Positions 9,071 to 20,000 of a stretch of 64,000 bases of DNA are shown here, in pieces. Positions within the stretch are counted from its first letter, which is position 1, and each line of letters opens with the position of its first letter. The DNA is from Bacteroidota bacterium. Lineage in GTDB: Bacteria > Bacteroidota > Bacteroidia > Bacteroidales > Tenuifilaceae. The notes under the pieces are model-generated. The model made no database searches, had not been told where the DNA came from, and worked only from the letters and a program-made list of their open reading frames with translations. The position numbers were made by a program, and so were the translations under genes. The stretch lies in contig JAKQKB010000184.1 of the NCBI GenBank assembly GCA_029560875.1, positions 27,086-91,085 on the forward strand, read 5' to 3'.

Positions 9071-9103
9071 AACACTGTCAGGGTTCTGAACCCTGACAGT
9101 GTT
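9071..9103. terminator. 33-bp palindrome, terminator-like repeat
   Basis: Two perfect 16-base arms are centred on 9087 (AACACTGTCAGGGTTC and its complement). It sits 14 bases past the stop of the leftward endonuclease gene. The CCCTGACAG core is shared with the hairpins at 4178-4210 and 5538-5571, so it is both a probable terminator and a member of a small repeat family. Confidence 0.75.
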
Positions 9104-9116
9104 AATCATTAAGAAA

Positions 9117-11555
9117 CTATCGCTTAACAACTCTAATCACATTTGTTTTATTGCCGTTTAAAACTTTTAAAATATAAATTCCTGTTTTCAGATTACTAGT
9201 ATTAATTGGATAAGTTTTATCGGCAAACTCCGCAGTGTAAACAACCTTACCAATTATATCCATTACAGTAACCTTTGTTAGACCCGAACCATCAACTTTA
9301 ACATTAAGTGTCTCTCCAAATGGATTTGGGTAAACTGTAATTTTATCTTGTTGGTTATCGCCAATGCCAGTAGCAGGGCTAACGGTATAGTTTTGTATGG
9401 TACTTTCGGAGAAATTTCCCTCCTGGTCAGTTGCTTTTATCCTATAGTAAACAACAGTTCCTGTGGTTTGTGTTGGTATTGTTGCACTGTAGGTTGATGA
9501 GCTATTGGTCATTGAAAGCGTATTGCTCAAAGCATTGGAAGCTGTACCCCATTGAAGTTGAACGGTACTTAACCTACCCTCAGGGTCGGTAACTGTTGCC
9601 GAAACGCCAACGTTATCAGCCGATGTTGGGTTTGCAGGATTTCTGCTTTCACCAGTTATTGTAGGTGCTTGATTTGGTGACGACGAGTTGGTTTGCCACT
9701 CTAAATCATCAATAGCAATTCTTGCCACTCCATTACTAGCCAACTTAACTACAAAGTCGCCACTAACATTTACAGTAAATGTTGCTGTTTGAACATCTAC
9801 TGTAACATCTACTGTACCAATTTGATTATTGTTAACAAATACTGTAATTACACCACCGCTTCCTGTAAACTTTTGCTGGTGTTTAAACCTTACCTGAGCA
9901 CAACCTCCTGTTATTGTTTGAGATTCTAATGTGGGTGTGCCAGATTGTGCAAAACAAATTGCCCTCGTATTAACAGTTTGATCTGTCCTTGCAGACGTTG
10001 CCGACCAATTAATGTCATTATCTCCGGTCCAAGTTCTATCTGCATATGAAGAGTTGCTTGCGGGCATATTCTCGAAAGTTTCACCAACCCAATCACCACT
10101 TGCCGTCTCCGTTACATTAATTGAGAAGGATTGCTCTACTGGAGTACTATTTCCGTCGCTTCCAGTTAATACCACAGCATTTGCACCAACATCGCCAGAG
10201 GTTGGAGTTCCTGTTAACTTTGCCGTTCCATTGCCTGTTGAGGTCAGTGTTAACCAACCTGGTTTTGTAGTTGCACTTATGGTAAATGTTGAACCGCTAT
10301 TTCCTGTTAAAGTAACGTTATATGTATATGGAGCATCAACTTGGCCAGAAGTAACAGGTGTGCTTGTAAATTGAAGTGGCACAATAGATGATGCAACCTT
10401 TATTGTAAAACTTTGTGTTTTACTTGACGTGCCATCTGTAACACTAAGTACTACAGAATTATCACCCACGTTATCTTCTGTTGGAGTTCCAGTTAAAGTT
10501 GCAGTTGTATTTCCTGTCTGATTAAAAGTTAACCAAGATGGTTTTGTTGTTGCCGTAATTGTAAATGTTGCGCCAGTGTTTCCTGTAACATTGATGTTGT
10601 ATGTGTAAACTTCTCCCGCTTGAACATTAGTAATTGGGGTACTTGTAAATGAAGGCGTAACAGTTCCATTGCCCCAGATTAAATTTGCATAATCTGGATT
10701 ATCAATAAATGGATTTCTATTATGCTGGTAATCATTAAAAATCACATTATTCCTATCAATTTCCTTCTGGCTTACAGGGTCTTGGTTATGCCATTCAATA
10801 AGCATAGCTTTTGACCAGGATGAGAAAGCAGGAAACTTTGTACCATCTAACATAGGGGTACTCCAACTTTGAATAACATCTTCATATCTTGTAACCATAT
10901 AAAAATATGAACGAGCAAAATCTCCCTTGTATTCGTCAATTGGTTCAAAGACCGTCCCAGTATAGCCCGGATATGAACAATCGCCCCACTTACTTCCATT
11001 CGAAGAAGTATAAGTAGGGCTCGTAACTTCACCAAAAGGATCATTTCCTCTTACATTATTAACTTTTTTGTCTGTTGGATATAAATGAAAAAGGTCGGTA
11101 TACATCGGATAACCATCATTAAACCAACTTTTAGGAAAAGAGTGTTCCCTATTATATTTTTCACATTCATTGGCACCACCAGATCCATTATCCTGATCTG
11201 TAACAAATGTAAAATTGCAAGATGAGTACATATCCCAAACTTTCCCATCGGATCGTTTATCTGTATATTGGAATGCAGTCCATAATGCACTATACGATAA
11301 CTCTGTATGATCTTCACTGGGGTTTTCGTAATTACATTTTATAATATTATATAGCGCAGTCTTCAGCTCTGCTCCAGTTTTCCCATTTGCCCCATCATAG
11401 TATCCAGCAGGAGCCTGAGCAAATAAGGTTATTGACGATAGTAAAACGAAAAGCAACATAAGGTGAACCCTTCTTGTAATTTCCCCTCCAATTCCTTTCA
11501 AGTGTAATGCGTAAAAAAGTCTCATAAAAGCAATTTTTATATTATTAAAAAACAA
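9117..11555 (-). CDS. T9SS-secreted endonuclease I family protein
   Basis: The 812-residue protein has a long N-terminal leader ending in LLFVLLSSITLFAQ, followed by an endonuclease I domain (about residues 50-300) with the HNH-like core YNREHSFPKSWF and HLYPTDKKVNNVRGNDPFGE. Two tandem Ig-like/cadherin-like repeats follow (FTSTPVTS...TLTGTPT), then a galactose-binding-like region, a fibronectin-like domain and a C-terminal type IX sorting domain (ITVYPNPFGETLNVKV...GIYILKV). It would be exported across the outer membrane by T9SS and degrade extracellular DNA or RNA. A later Met at about 11525 may be the true start. It lies directly downstream of the cyclo-ligase gene. Confidence 0.92.
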   Translation of the reverse strand: MFFNNIKIAFMRLFYALHLKGIGGEITRRVHLMLLFVLLSSITLFAQAPAGYYDGANGKTGAELKTALYNIIKCNYENPSEDHTELSYSALWTAFQYTDKRSDGKVWDMYSSCNFTFVTDQDNGSGGANECEKYNREHSFPKSWFNDGYPMYTDLFHLYPTDKKVNNVRGNDPFGEVTSPTYTSSNGSKWGDCSYPGYTGTVFEPIDEYKGDFARSYFYMVTRYEDVIQSWSTPMLDGTKFPAFSSWSKAMLIEWHNQDPVSQKEIDRNNVIFNDYQHNRNPFIDNPDYANLIWGNGTVTPSFTSTPITNVQAGEVYTYNINVTGNTGATFTITATTKPSWLTFNQTGNTTATLTGTPTEDNVGDNSVVLSVTDGTSSKTQSFTIKVASSIVPLQFTSTPVTSGQVDAPYTYNVTLTGNSGSTFTISATTKPGWLTLTSTGNGTAKLTGTPTSGDVGANAVVLTGSDGNSTPVEQSFSINVTETASGDWVGETFENMPASNSSYADRTWTGDNDINWSATSARTDQTVNTRAICFAQSGTPTLESQTITGGCAQVRFKHQQKFTGSGGVITVFVNNNQIGTVDVTVDVQTATFTVNVSGDFVVKLASNGVARIAIDDLEWQTNSSSPNQAPTITGESRNPANPTSADNVGVSATVTDPEGRLSTVQLQWGTASNALSNTLSMTNSSSTYSATIPTQTTGTVVYYRIKATDQEGNFSESTIQNYTVSPATGIGDNQQDKITVYPNPFGETLNVKVDGSGLTKVTVMDIIGKVVYTAEFADKTYPINTSNLKTGIYILKVLNGNKTNVIRVVKR

Positions 11556-12104
11556 TTAGTTGCATATAACTATATCAACAGGTAAATCAAATTGGGTTAC
11601 GGGAACTGATTCAACCAGTTGAAATTCGTAGCCCACGCCCACCTTAGTAATTTCCTTAAACTGCGGCATCAGCCTATCGTAATAACCCTTGCCTCTGCCC
11701 AATCTGTTTCCATTTCTATCGAAAGCTACACCTGGGATAATGGCAAACTCAATCTCCTTTGGGTCAACAATTTTTCCTGTTTTGGGCTCCATAATGCCAA
11801 AGTGGTTGCTTTGCTCCAGTTGCTCTGTACCCTCAAAAAGGCGTAGTTTCAAATCGTCGCCCACAACTACAGGCAGTACAATTTTTTTTCTGCAGCTCCA
11901 CTTCATCACAAAATCGTGAGTAGGCAGTTCGTCGGGTAGCGACCAAAAGGCTAGAACAACATTAGCCTGCTTAAACTCTGCCAATGTTTCAACTTCAGCA
12001 AAAACAATTCTTGCTTTTTGCTTTGATGCTTCTGCATCAACCTGCTTTTTCAGTTGCTTTATCTCCTTGCGGAGTTGGCTCTTATATTCAAAAATCGATT
12101 CCAT
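11556..12104 (-). CDS. 5-formyltetrahydrofolate cyclo-ligase
   Basis: The 182-residue cytoplasmic protein converts 5-formyl-THF to 5,10-methenyl-THF using ATP. Family features are the N-terminal KSQLRKEIKQLKKQ helix, the central PGVAFDRNGNRLGRGKGYYD motif (folate and phosphate binding) and a C-terminal LPVDIVI segment. The length matches bacterial YgfA/MTHFS proteins. It lies 27 bases downstream of the large zincin gene, and the endonuclease I frame opens at its stop, so these leftward genes are probably co-transcribed although they are functionally unrelated. Confidence 0.93.
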   Translation of the reverse strand: MESIFEYKSQLRKEIKQLKKQVDAEASKQKARIVFAEVETLAEFKQANVVLAFWSLPDELPTHDFVMKWSCRKKIVLPVVVGDDLKLRLFEGTEQLEQSNHFGIMEPKTGKIVDPKEIEFAIIPGVAFDRNGNRLGRGKGYYDRLMPQFKEITKVGVGYEFQLVESVPVTQFDLPVDIVICN

Positions 12105-12131
12105 ATCTTTTCTTGTACGATTTTTAGCTTT

Positions 12132-14996
12132 TTAATGTTCTATATGTTTTGTTCTATTGTTAAAACCACCGTAAATATCGTAAACCATGCTTAGGTTCGA
12201 AAAGGCGGCAAAGTTTTTACCTGTAAAAGCCTGCTCGTATTTAATTCGGAATGGATACCTTGTTCGTAAGAAATGTAAATCGATATTTACCTCAAAACCT
12301 ACCGATTGCATATTCTCGTTCCATGTCACAATTTGATTGTTTACTTTTACAGGGTAAGTGTTTTTAGCATAATCGAAAAAGATATCCAAAGAAAAACGCT
12401 TAATGTACGTTAGCGAACCTATTGCCCAATCAGGATAAGCAATTGGCATTAAATAGTCCATGGAAAATCCACGGAAGTTCTCAGACCTATAAAGGTTGTA
12501 ACCCCTAGGCGCATCAATCTTGTTGGAAAGGTAATAACGTTTCAAACCTTGCTTTTGTAAAGATGCACTAAGTTTTAGGTGTTGATTTTGCCAGACACCC
12601 GGAAGGTATAGAGTTGATTTAATTGCGCTCAGATTTCCAATATTATTTCTGTTATAAGGAGCATTAACATGCATTGCTGTAAGTTCAACTCCTAAGCGAG
12701 GCAACAAATCGCGGTGTGCCATGCTTCGGGTTAATCTAAAATACAAACCATTATTCATTGTGAATAGACCCGATTTGTAACGGACAATTTCATCATCGAA
12801 TAAATAATCGTTTGTTCTTTCGCTACTATTAAAAATTTGTAAATATGTAGAATAACTGTTTTTACTTAAAGTGAAAGGTAAATAACTGAATAACTTAAAC
12901 CTATTTCTGTAATGTTTATTGGGTACATCGTAGGTTGATACTTTATAAAGCCAAGCGGGCTCGTCAAACTGTTCAAAACCAAATGAGAATACTGGCCATA
13001 AACCAGAGTATCGAATATTTGCATTTACAAGATGATTGCTTCCGTAACCATAGCCTAGCACAATAACCGTGGAACCAGTTAGGTTTTGGGACATAACGGT
13101 TGCTCCTGGCTTAATGGTCGATTCCTCTGGGTTGGTGTTATATGGGTTAAAGTAGAAAGGCGCCCAGCTATGAATGTTGAGAAGCGTACCCAATCCCCGG
13201 TATGGCTTAGAGACATAGTCTTTTGAGATAATGTTAAGGGTATCAATCCTTACATCAACTTTACCCGATAATGCTGAGGTAAAGTTATCGTTTATTGGCT
13301 GCGGAGCATCAATTTTTATAGGCATTCCAATTTTTTCAATAGTTCCTACTCTATAGCCATTGGATGTATATGCCGATAGAGTTGTTTTTCCGTGCAGGCT
13401 GCTACTGAAATAATTTAAACTATAGGTTGAATTAATTAGTCTATATGTATTATTATTTAGCAAATTAGTATAGTATATTTCCTCTTTACTTGAACTTGAG
13501 GCAGAGAAGAATAACGAATCGCCCTTGATTTGAATTGAATTTATATCCATAAACGTTGGGCCAAATATTTTTGAGTGATCTTCTCCCTCTAGTTTCCAAA
13601 TCTCCTTGCCTTGCTGGGTTACAACGCCAGCATATATGTTTGAGTTGCTAGAATCAATAATCAACTCGAAGGGCTCAATGTTATAATCGAAAACAAACAA
13701 AGGAGATAACTTGCTGTCGGTTAAGTTTATTAACTGACTTTGCCCTTTGGGCAAATATTCTAGACAATAAATTTCATCATTTACAGGGTGAACTATAGGA
13801 GAACCAAGCATTCCTTTGTAAGGTATAGTTTTTTTTGAAGACGACTTGATATTAAAAACAATAATTCGGCCATAACTTTTATACTCCCAGCGGGTGTGGG
13901 GTTTGTTCTCAGCCCAAACAATTAAAGTATCGTTAATACTTGGTTTTCCGAGTAAATATCCTGGATAGGTCAGAATCTTTTCCTGTCCAGTTCTTGTGTC
14001 AATTAAAACAAATGCAGGAATATCTTTTAATGATGTTTTGTAGGCCAGTATTGTTGAGTCGTTCAAAGTATACGGATACAAGTAGTTTGCATACTCGTTA
14101 TGCTTGTTATTGATAATATCTATCTTATCGTAAACTTGACCGTTCTCGGCATTAGTCCAAATGCTATCCTGATATGCAAATGCTTGTTCAGAAATACTTT
14201 TGCGGGAGAGTCCTGTTTCTTTTTTCAATCCAAAATAAAAAGGGAAAATTGTATGAGGTTTACGCGAAACGTAATCTATCGTGTTTGCCCACATATTACT
14301 TCCGTACTTTAGGTTACCATAAGCAACTATTTGATATCCTAAACTATAATGATTCGGTATGTAATTTTTATATGAGCCTAATAGCCATTTATCGTACCCA
14401 TAAGTTTTAGAGTTACTGAGCAGATGTGCTCTGTAGTGCTTATAGAAATTTGCTGTTCGGCCTCTACCGCTATGCGAAAATGCCGTTTCGGTGGCAACAG
14501 CATCGCCCTCTAAGTACCACATAGGAACAAACCCTGCTGCCAAACCTGTGGCCTGCTGGCCAAATAGGTATGAGGCGAATTTTACAGTATTTCGGTTTAA
14601 CGCGTAGAGCTGTTTTACATGGCGCATTTCGTGAATGGCCAACTGTTGACTCCATAGCTGGGCGTAACCCCCGTAGGCAGGGTGGGTGATAAGTTCCATT
14701 CGTTGAGGAGCCCACGCCACAAATCCGTTGGATAGAGACGTATTTGGGTGGAGAATCACTCTAAGTCTTGTAGCCCCTAAGCTGTAGTCTATGCCCAACA
14801 GGGTGTCGGTTACAGAAAGAAGTGAGAGATAATTCTGTGCAATACTATCTGTTCCCAAAGGGTAAATCAGCCTGATTTTTCCTTTAGAAATCTGTCTCCA
14901 TTTAATCGAAAAGGGCTCAACGCCCGTTTCGAAGTATTGTGCTTTTAACCCAAAAGCACAAAAAAGGAGAGTGCCTAATATAAAAACTTTCCTCAA
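12132..14996 (-). CDS. Large exported zincin / beta-propeller / outer-membrane barrel-like protein
   Basis: The 954-residue protein has a signal peptide (first 19 residues, ending FGLKAQ). Residues 40-200 form a peptidase-MA-like zincin: HEMRH at 122-126 and E163-G-D in WYLEGDAVATE fit a gluzincin zinc site. The middle (about 280-560) reads like TolB/WD40-type beta-propeller strands. The last 350 residues alternate aromatic and polar residues, as in an outer-membrane beta-barrel. This order suggests a surface- or periplasm-facing metallopeptidase anchored by its barrel. The substrate is unknown. It starts 4 bases downstream of the preceding nuclease gene, so the two are coupled. Confidence 0.75.
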   Translation of the reverse strand: MRKVFILGTLLFCAFGLKAQYFETGVEPFSIKWRQISKGKIRLIYPLGTDSIAQNYLSLLSVTDTLLGIDYSLGATRLRVILHPNTSLSNGFVAWAPQRMELITHPAYGGYAQLWSQQLAIHEMRHVKQLYALNRNTVKFASYLFGQQATGLAAGFVPMWYLEGDAVATETAFSHSGRGRTANFYKHYRAHLLSNSKTYGYDKWLLGSYKNYIPNHYSLGYQIVAYGNLKYGSNMWANTIDYVSRKPHTIFPFYFGLKKETGLSRKSISEQAFAYQDSIWTNAENGQVYDKIDIINNKHNEYANYLYPYTLNDSTILAYKTSLKDIPAFVLIDTRTGQEKILTYPGYLLGKPSINDTLIVWAENKPHTRWEYKSYGRIIVFNIKSSSKKTIPYKGMLGSPIVHPVNDEIYCLEYLPKGQSQLINLTDSKLSPLFVFDYNIEPFELIIDSSNSNIYAGVVTQQGKEIWKLEGEDHSKIFGPTFMDINSIQIKGDSLFFSASSSSKEEIYYTNLLNNNTYRLINSTYSLNYFSSSLHGKTTLSAYTSNGYRVGTIEKIGMPIKIDAPQPINDNFTSALSGKVDVRIDTLNIISKDYVSKPYRGLGTLLNIHSWAPFYFNPYNTNPEESTIKPGATVMSQNLTGSTVIVLGYGYGSNHLVNANIRYSGLWPVFSFGFEQFDEPAWLYKVSTYDVPNKHYRNRFKLFSYLPFTLSKNSYSTYLQIFNSSERTNDYLFDDEIVRYKSGLFTMNNGLYFRLTRSMAHRDLLPRLGVELTAMHVNAPYNRNNIGNLSAIKSTLYLPGVWQNQHLKLSASLQKQGLKRYYLSNKIDAPRGYNLYRSENFRGFSMDYLMPIAYPDWAIGSLTYIKRFSLDIFFDYAKNTYPVKVNNQIVTWNENMQSVGFEVNIDLHFLRTRYPFRIKYEQAFTGKNFAAFSNLSMVYDIYGGFNNRTKHIEH

Positions 14997-15000
14997 CTGC

Positions 15001-16260
15001 TTATTTTAACACTTTAAATGTTTTGCGGTAACCATTTGATAATATAACTTCTACAATAAAAATTTTCGAGTTAATATCAGTTGTAGAAATTTCTACCTCC
15101 TTGCTATTATTAGAATATTTATTCGAAAAAACCCTCTGCCCAATAATGCTATAAATATTTACCGATGATATTGATTCTGTCTCGCTATTCAGCAATATTC
15201 TAAGTTTTTCCGGGGCTGGGTTATTGTAAATAATATTATTACTATAATCATTGCTTTGCACCGAGGTTGTATTGTTGCTATACACTAACTTCATCTCAAC
15301 AGGAAGATGATCCGACATATTGTAAAGCGCATTTAAAACCTCGGAAGGTACGCTTTTGTTGTCGGGTGAAAGAAGAGATTGATTGTATCTTTTACCATCT
15401 TGAGCAATTGCTTTATAGCTATAATATTTAAGCCCTTTTGAATTATTTAAAACATCAATCGAAGACAGAATGAAGTCAAATCTATCATCCATTCCTCCTG
15501 TTATAAAACAACCATTAGTTGTAGTGTGAGTTGATTGAGTGTGAATGTAACTGAAAGTTAAGTTGCTACTCCATTTGCCCTCATTATCAATTGGATCGTA
15601 AAATCTAAAATTATTTGCTCCTACGGGTGTAGTTAAATTAATATAGGCCCCCTCTTTAAATGTATACAAGTTTAAATCACCAAGTAGTAAAATATTTCCA
15701 GAAATATTCTTCTGTTTTATGTAATTCATAATTTTTAGTGAAGATGAGGCTCGAGATGACGAGTCCGTTCCGACTGCCCCACCATCCATATGAATAACAA
15801 AACAGGTTAAAAAAATTGTATCTCCAGTTGAAATGGATTCTGTCTTTAAATAGAGGGTATAAACATCTGTAATTCTTGGAGAAGTTGCTACTTCTGCTTG
15901 CGATTTTAAAACTAACTTCTCTGAATTATAGTATATCATATTTGAAATATAACTACCAGAGGTATTTGCTCTTAAATACTTCGTTTCTCCATTGATATTT
16001 AGAACATTTGTTTTAATTCTCTCAGAACTAGCTGTTGATGTATTTAATTCATTAACAGTGAAAATATCAGGTTTTACGAAGTTTATAATGGTTCTCGGGT
16101 AGCCATCCTTACTATCAACATTATTTGTTTCACTGGTACACCCATATACATTCTTGTCGTAATACATTAGGTTATAATGCATAATTGTTAGTGTATCAGC
16201 ATATAAATTGTTTAGTGTAAAAAACAAAAGAACAAAAAGAGATGATTTTAAATAGTTCAT
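15001..16260 (-). CDS. T9SS-secreted endonuclease/exonuclease/phosphatase family protein
   Basis: The 419-residue protein has a signal peptide (ending NNLYA) and an EEP-fold domain (residues 25-330): TIMHYNLMYYDKN at the start, GDLNLY in the middle and SDHLPVEMKLVY at the end give the expected Asn, Asp and Asp-His catalytic residues. The C-terminal 75 residues form a type IX sorting domain (ISSVNIYSIIGQRVFSN...KTFKVLK). It is likely an extracellular DNase or phosphodiesterase. It is the second T9SS nuclease in this leftward group. The specific substrate cannot be told from the motifs. Confidence 0.88.
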   Translation of the reverse strand: MNYLKSSLFVLLFFTLNNLYADTLTIMHYNLMYYDKNVYGCTSETNNVDSKDGYPRTIINFVKPDIFTVNELNTSTASSERIKTNVLNINGETKYLRANTSGSYISNMIYYNSEKLVLKSQAEVATSPRITDVYTLYLKTESISTGDTIFLTCFVIHMDGGAVGTDSSSRASSSLKIMNYIKQKNISGNILLLGDLNLYTFKEGAYINLTTPVGANNFRFYDPIDNEGKWSSNLTFSYIHTQSTHTTTNGCFITGGMDDRFDFILSSIDVLNNSKGLKYYSYKAIAQDGKRYNQSLLSPDNKSVPSEVLNALYNMSDHLPVEMKLVYSNNTTSVQSNDYSNNIIYNNPAPEKLRILLNSETESISSVNIYSIIGQRVFSNKYSNNSKEVEISTTDINSKIFIVEVILSNGYRKTFKVLK

Positions 16261-16280
16261 TGCTTAAATTTTAAAAATTA

Positions 16281-16625
16281 TCAACCCGAAACTTTCACTC
16301 TATATCCCCACTCCTTAAGCAAATCAGCAACTTTTTGCTTTATTTCGCCCTGTATGAGTATTTCGCCATCCTTAACCGAGCCACCAACACCGCATTTGGT
16401 TTTTATTTTTTTGCAAAGGCTCTCCATTTCTTCCTCATTACCAACATAGTTTTTAATAAGCGTAACCGATTTGCCTCCCCTATGCTTACGCTCAAAGGTA
16501 ACCAGTAGGTTTTGTTGGTTTGGTGTTCGTTGTTCAACTTGCAACTCTTCCTCCTCTGGCTTATAGTCGGGATTAGTGGAGTATGCAAAACTTAATTTTT
16601 GTTTCCAGTCCTGTTTTTCTGCCAT
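16281..16625 (-). CDS. SUI1/eIF1-like translation factor (YciH family)
   Basis: The 114-residue protein (from ATG 16625; the frame extends to 16634) has a low-complexity N-terminus and a SUI1 domain at residues 45-112, with the conserved RKHRGGKSVTLIKNYVG and KTKCGVGGSVKDGEILIQG blocks. Bacterial members resemble eIF1 and may affect start-codon selection; their physiological role is unsettled. The start at MAEKQDWK is chosen because it matches the family N-terminus and the two upstream Met codons add only MMI. It is the first gene of the leftward group ending at 9117. Confidence 0.9.
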   Translation of the reverse strand: MAEKQDWKQKLSFAYSTNPDYKPEEEELQVEQRTPNQQNLLVTFERKHRGGKSVTLIKNYVGNEEEMESLCKKIKTKCGVGGSVKDGEILIQGEIKQKVADLLKEWGYRVKVSG

Positions 16626-17013
16626 AATCATCAAAAATGGGGTGCAAAGTTAATCCAATTATTCGATTGCAAACTTCAATAAAGGTTCATTTACACCCAA
16701 ACAAATTTCAAAGTAAAATGATTTTACGATTACACTTTATATCTGTTTCGCATTATGGGTAATTTGCTCATTATAAATTGTATTAATGTTTCTTTTTGCT
16801 GATAACGGTCTCATAAGTTCAGCTTTTTTCTAAGGGGGTTTCCAGAAATTGAGGAGCTGAATTATTGGTTCAGAATTTTGGATTTACGACCTTCTTTTAT
16901 TTTTCCTCAATTTTTTTTACAAAGATTTAAATGTGGTAAACCTATTAATACCCAAAATATTCTACTTTTGCTGTTTGGCAACATTAAAAATGAACATAAA
17001 ATAAGTACCACTG
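16626..17013. promoter_or_regulatory. Divergent intergenic region with candidate promoter for the DUF2723 gene
   Basis: No gene is seen between the SUI1 and DUF2723 genes. A Bacteroidota -7-like element TACTTTTG lies at 16963-16970, about 44 bases before the DUF2723 ATG; the -33 element is not clear. The remaining sequence is AT-rich. Promoters for both directions are expected here. Confidence 0.4.
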
Positions 17014-20000
17014 ATGAATACGTTTAAACGAGTTAACAACATTGCAGGGTGGATAGTTTTTGCCGTTTCAGCCCTAGTTTACTTAATGACCATTGAGCCA
17101 ACAGCCAGTTTTTGGGATTGTGGTGAGTTTATTGCAACCGCATATAAACTTGAGGTTGGACACCCCCCCGGAGCACCCTTGTTTATGATGATTGCCAGAT
17201 TCTTTGCGCTATTCGCTAGCGAACCATCGCAGGTTGCATTAATGGTTAATGCTATGTCGGGCTTGCTTAGCGCATTCACTATTCTTTTCCTTTTCTGGAC
17301 AATTACCCACCTAGCTCGCAAGCTAATTGTTAAGGGAGACGTAAACATTTCAATGTCTAAAATAATTGCCATAATTGCGAGCGGAACTGTTGGCGCATTG
17401 GCCTATACTTTTTCCGATACGTTCTGGTTTTCAGCCGTGGAGGGCGAGGTTTATGCAATGTCATCGTTCTTTACCGCCATTGTTGTTTGGGCAATTCTTA
17501 AGTGGGAGGATGTTGCCGATGAGCCATTCGCTAATCGTTGGTTAATTTTTATTGCTTACATGATGGGTCTTTCCATTGGCGTTCACCTACTCAACCTGCT
17601 CACCATACCAGCAATTGCATTTGTATACTATTTCCGTAAGTATAAAACTACCCGAAATGGTGTTATTGCAACGTTTGCAATATCGTCGGTAATTCTGTTA
17701 ACCATTTTATACGTGATTATTCCAGGCCTTTTCAAACTTGGCTCGTTGTTTGAACTTATGTTTGTGAATGGTTTTGGACTGCCCTATTTTACAGGATTTA
17801 TCTTCTACCTTATTCTTGTTTTTGGGGCATTAACTTTAGGAATACTTTACACTCACAAGCATAATCACTCCATTTTTAACACATCTCTACTTGTTGTTAC
17901 GGTTATTCTTATTGGGTATTCATCTTATGCTATGATTTTAATTAGAGCAAGAGCGAATACTCCTATTAATGAGAATAACCCATCGCACGTATTCTCTCTT
18001 ATCAACTATCTGAACCGCGAGCAGTACGGCGACCGTCCACTAATTTATGGTCAGTACTATAATGCTCCCGTTGAAAGCACAAAAGAATTAAATACTAGGT
18101 TGCAAAAAAACGGACGATATGAAGAAACTTGGTTAAAAACCAAGTACAATTTCGATGGTAGGTTTAAAACACTATTCCCCAGAATGTATAGTCCTGCAGA
18201 AGATCATGTTGAGCAATACAAAGATTGGGGCATGGTTGAAGGGACACCAATTAAGATACAAAACCGAAATGGCGAAACCGAAACACGCTATAAGCCTACT
18301 TTAGGTGAAAATCTTCTTTTCTTTTTCCGCTATCAGGTTGGCCACATGTACATTCGCTACTTCATGTGGAACTTTGTTGGCCGCCAAGACGATATACAAA
18401 GTCATGGAGGAGTTGAGAATGGCAACTGGATTAGCGGCATTAAACCTGTTGATAGAATTTTTGTTGGTAACCAGAATGCGCTTACCGATGATATGAAAAA
18501 CCATCCAGCGCGCAATACTTACTTTTTTCTTCCTCTAATTCTCGGACTTATTGGTATTTACTATCAATTGGTTTTAAGGAAAGATAAGCGAAACTTCTTT
18601 GTAGTTTTCATGCTTTTCTTCCTAACAGGCTTAGCAATTGTTATTTATCTTAACCAGTATCCTTTGCAACCTCGTGAGCGCGATTATGCTTATGCTGGCT
18701 CATTCTACGCATTTACTATTTGGATTGGATTAGGAGTGTTGGCTATTTACGAATGGACTAAAAAAGTGCTTTCCGAAACAACAGCTGCTGGAGCAGCCGG
18801 AATTTTGTGTATGTCAGTTCCTTTAATTATGGCAACCCAAAACTGGGACGACCACGACAGGTCGGGCCGTTACACAGCACGCGATTTTGCAGCCAACTAC
18901 CTAAACTCATGTCCACCAAACGCCATTCTTTTTACCAATGGTGATAACGACACTTTCCCACTTTGGTATGCTCAGGAGGTTGAGGGAATTAGAACCGACG
19001 TAAGAATTGTTAACCTTAGCCTACTTGGAACCGATTGGTATATCGACCAAATGAAGATGAAGTGCTACGAATCGGCGCCGCTTCCTATTTCAATGGATCA
19101 CAGCAAGTATGTTCAGGGAACTCGCGACATTGTTTACATCTACAGCCGAATTAACGAGTCGGTTGAACTTAAGAATATAATGACATTTCTTGCTAGTGAT
19201 GATTTGAACACTAAACTTCAAGTGCCAGGCGAAAGCCCACTTCCTTACCTACCTGCAAATAAACTAAAGTTAACGGTTAGTAAAGAAAAGGTTCTATCTA
19301 GTGGAACAGTTAAGGCAAAGGACGAGTCATTAATTGTACCAACAATGGAGTGGACCATAAAGGGCTCGCATATTCAAAAGGCTGCAATGATGATTCTCGA
19401 AATTATTGCAAACAATAACTGGGAGCGCCCAATTTATTTTGTATCTCCTCACGGTGATGGCGATGTTGGCCTTTCGGAATACTTACAACACGATGGGTTT
19501 GCTTATAGGCTTGTTCCTATAAAAACCACACCTGCCGATTTCCTTTCAATTGGTAGAATTGATAACGATATTCTCTATGAAAAGTTGATGAGTACCTTCA
19601 AGTGGGGCAGAATGAATGAACCCGATGTGTTTATCGACCACAATAATCAGCGTACCGCAATGGTTCTTAAGTTAAGAAACACATTTAACCGATTGGCAAC
19701 CCAACTAATTGAAGAGGGTAAAAAGGATTCAGCCTTAAACGTTCTTAACAAAGTAACCGACTTAATGCCTCATGAGAAATACCCTTACGATTTCTTTATG
19801 ATTGGAATCGCCGAAAATTACTACAAACTAAACCAAACTGAGAAGGCCAATGCCATTGTAAAGAAGTACAACGATATACTAGTTCAAAAACTAAAGTATA
19901 TAGATAGTCTTGAATCCCGATTCCAAAGTTATTTCGATTACGACTATAGGGTTAGTTTACAAACATTGAGCGAGTTAAGCAATATGACATCAATTTATGG

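Noticed and set aside
10012..10374. 120-codon plus-strand frame opposite the endonuclease I gene
   Set aside because: It mirrors the repeated Ig-like modules on the other strand and has no independent coding signal.
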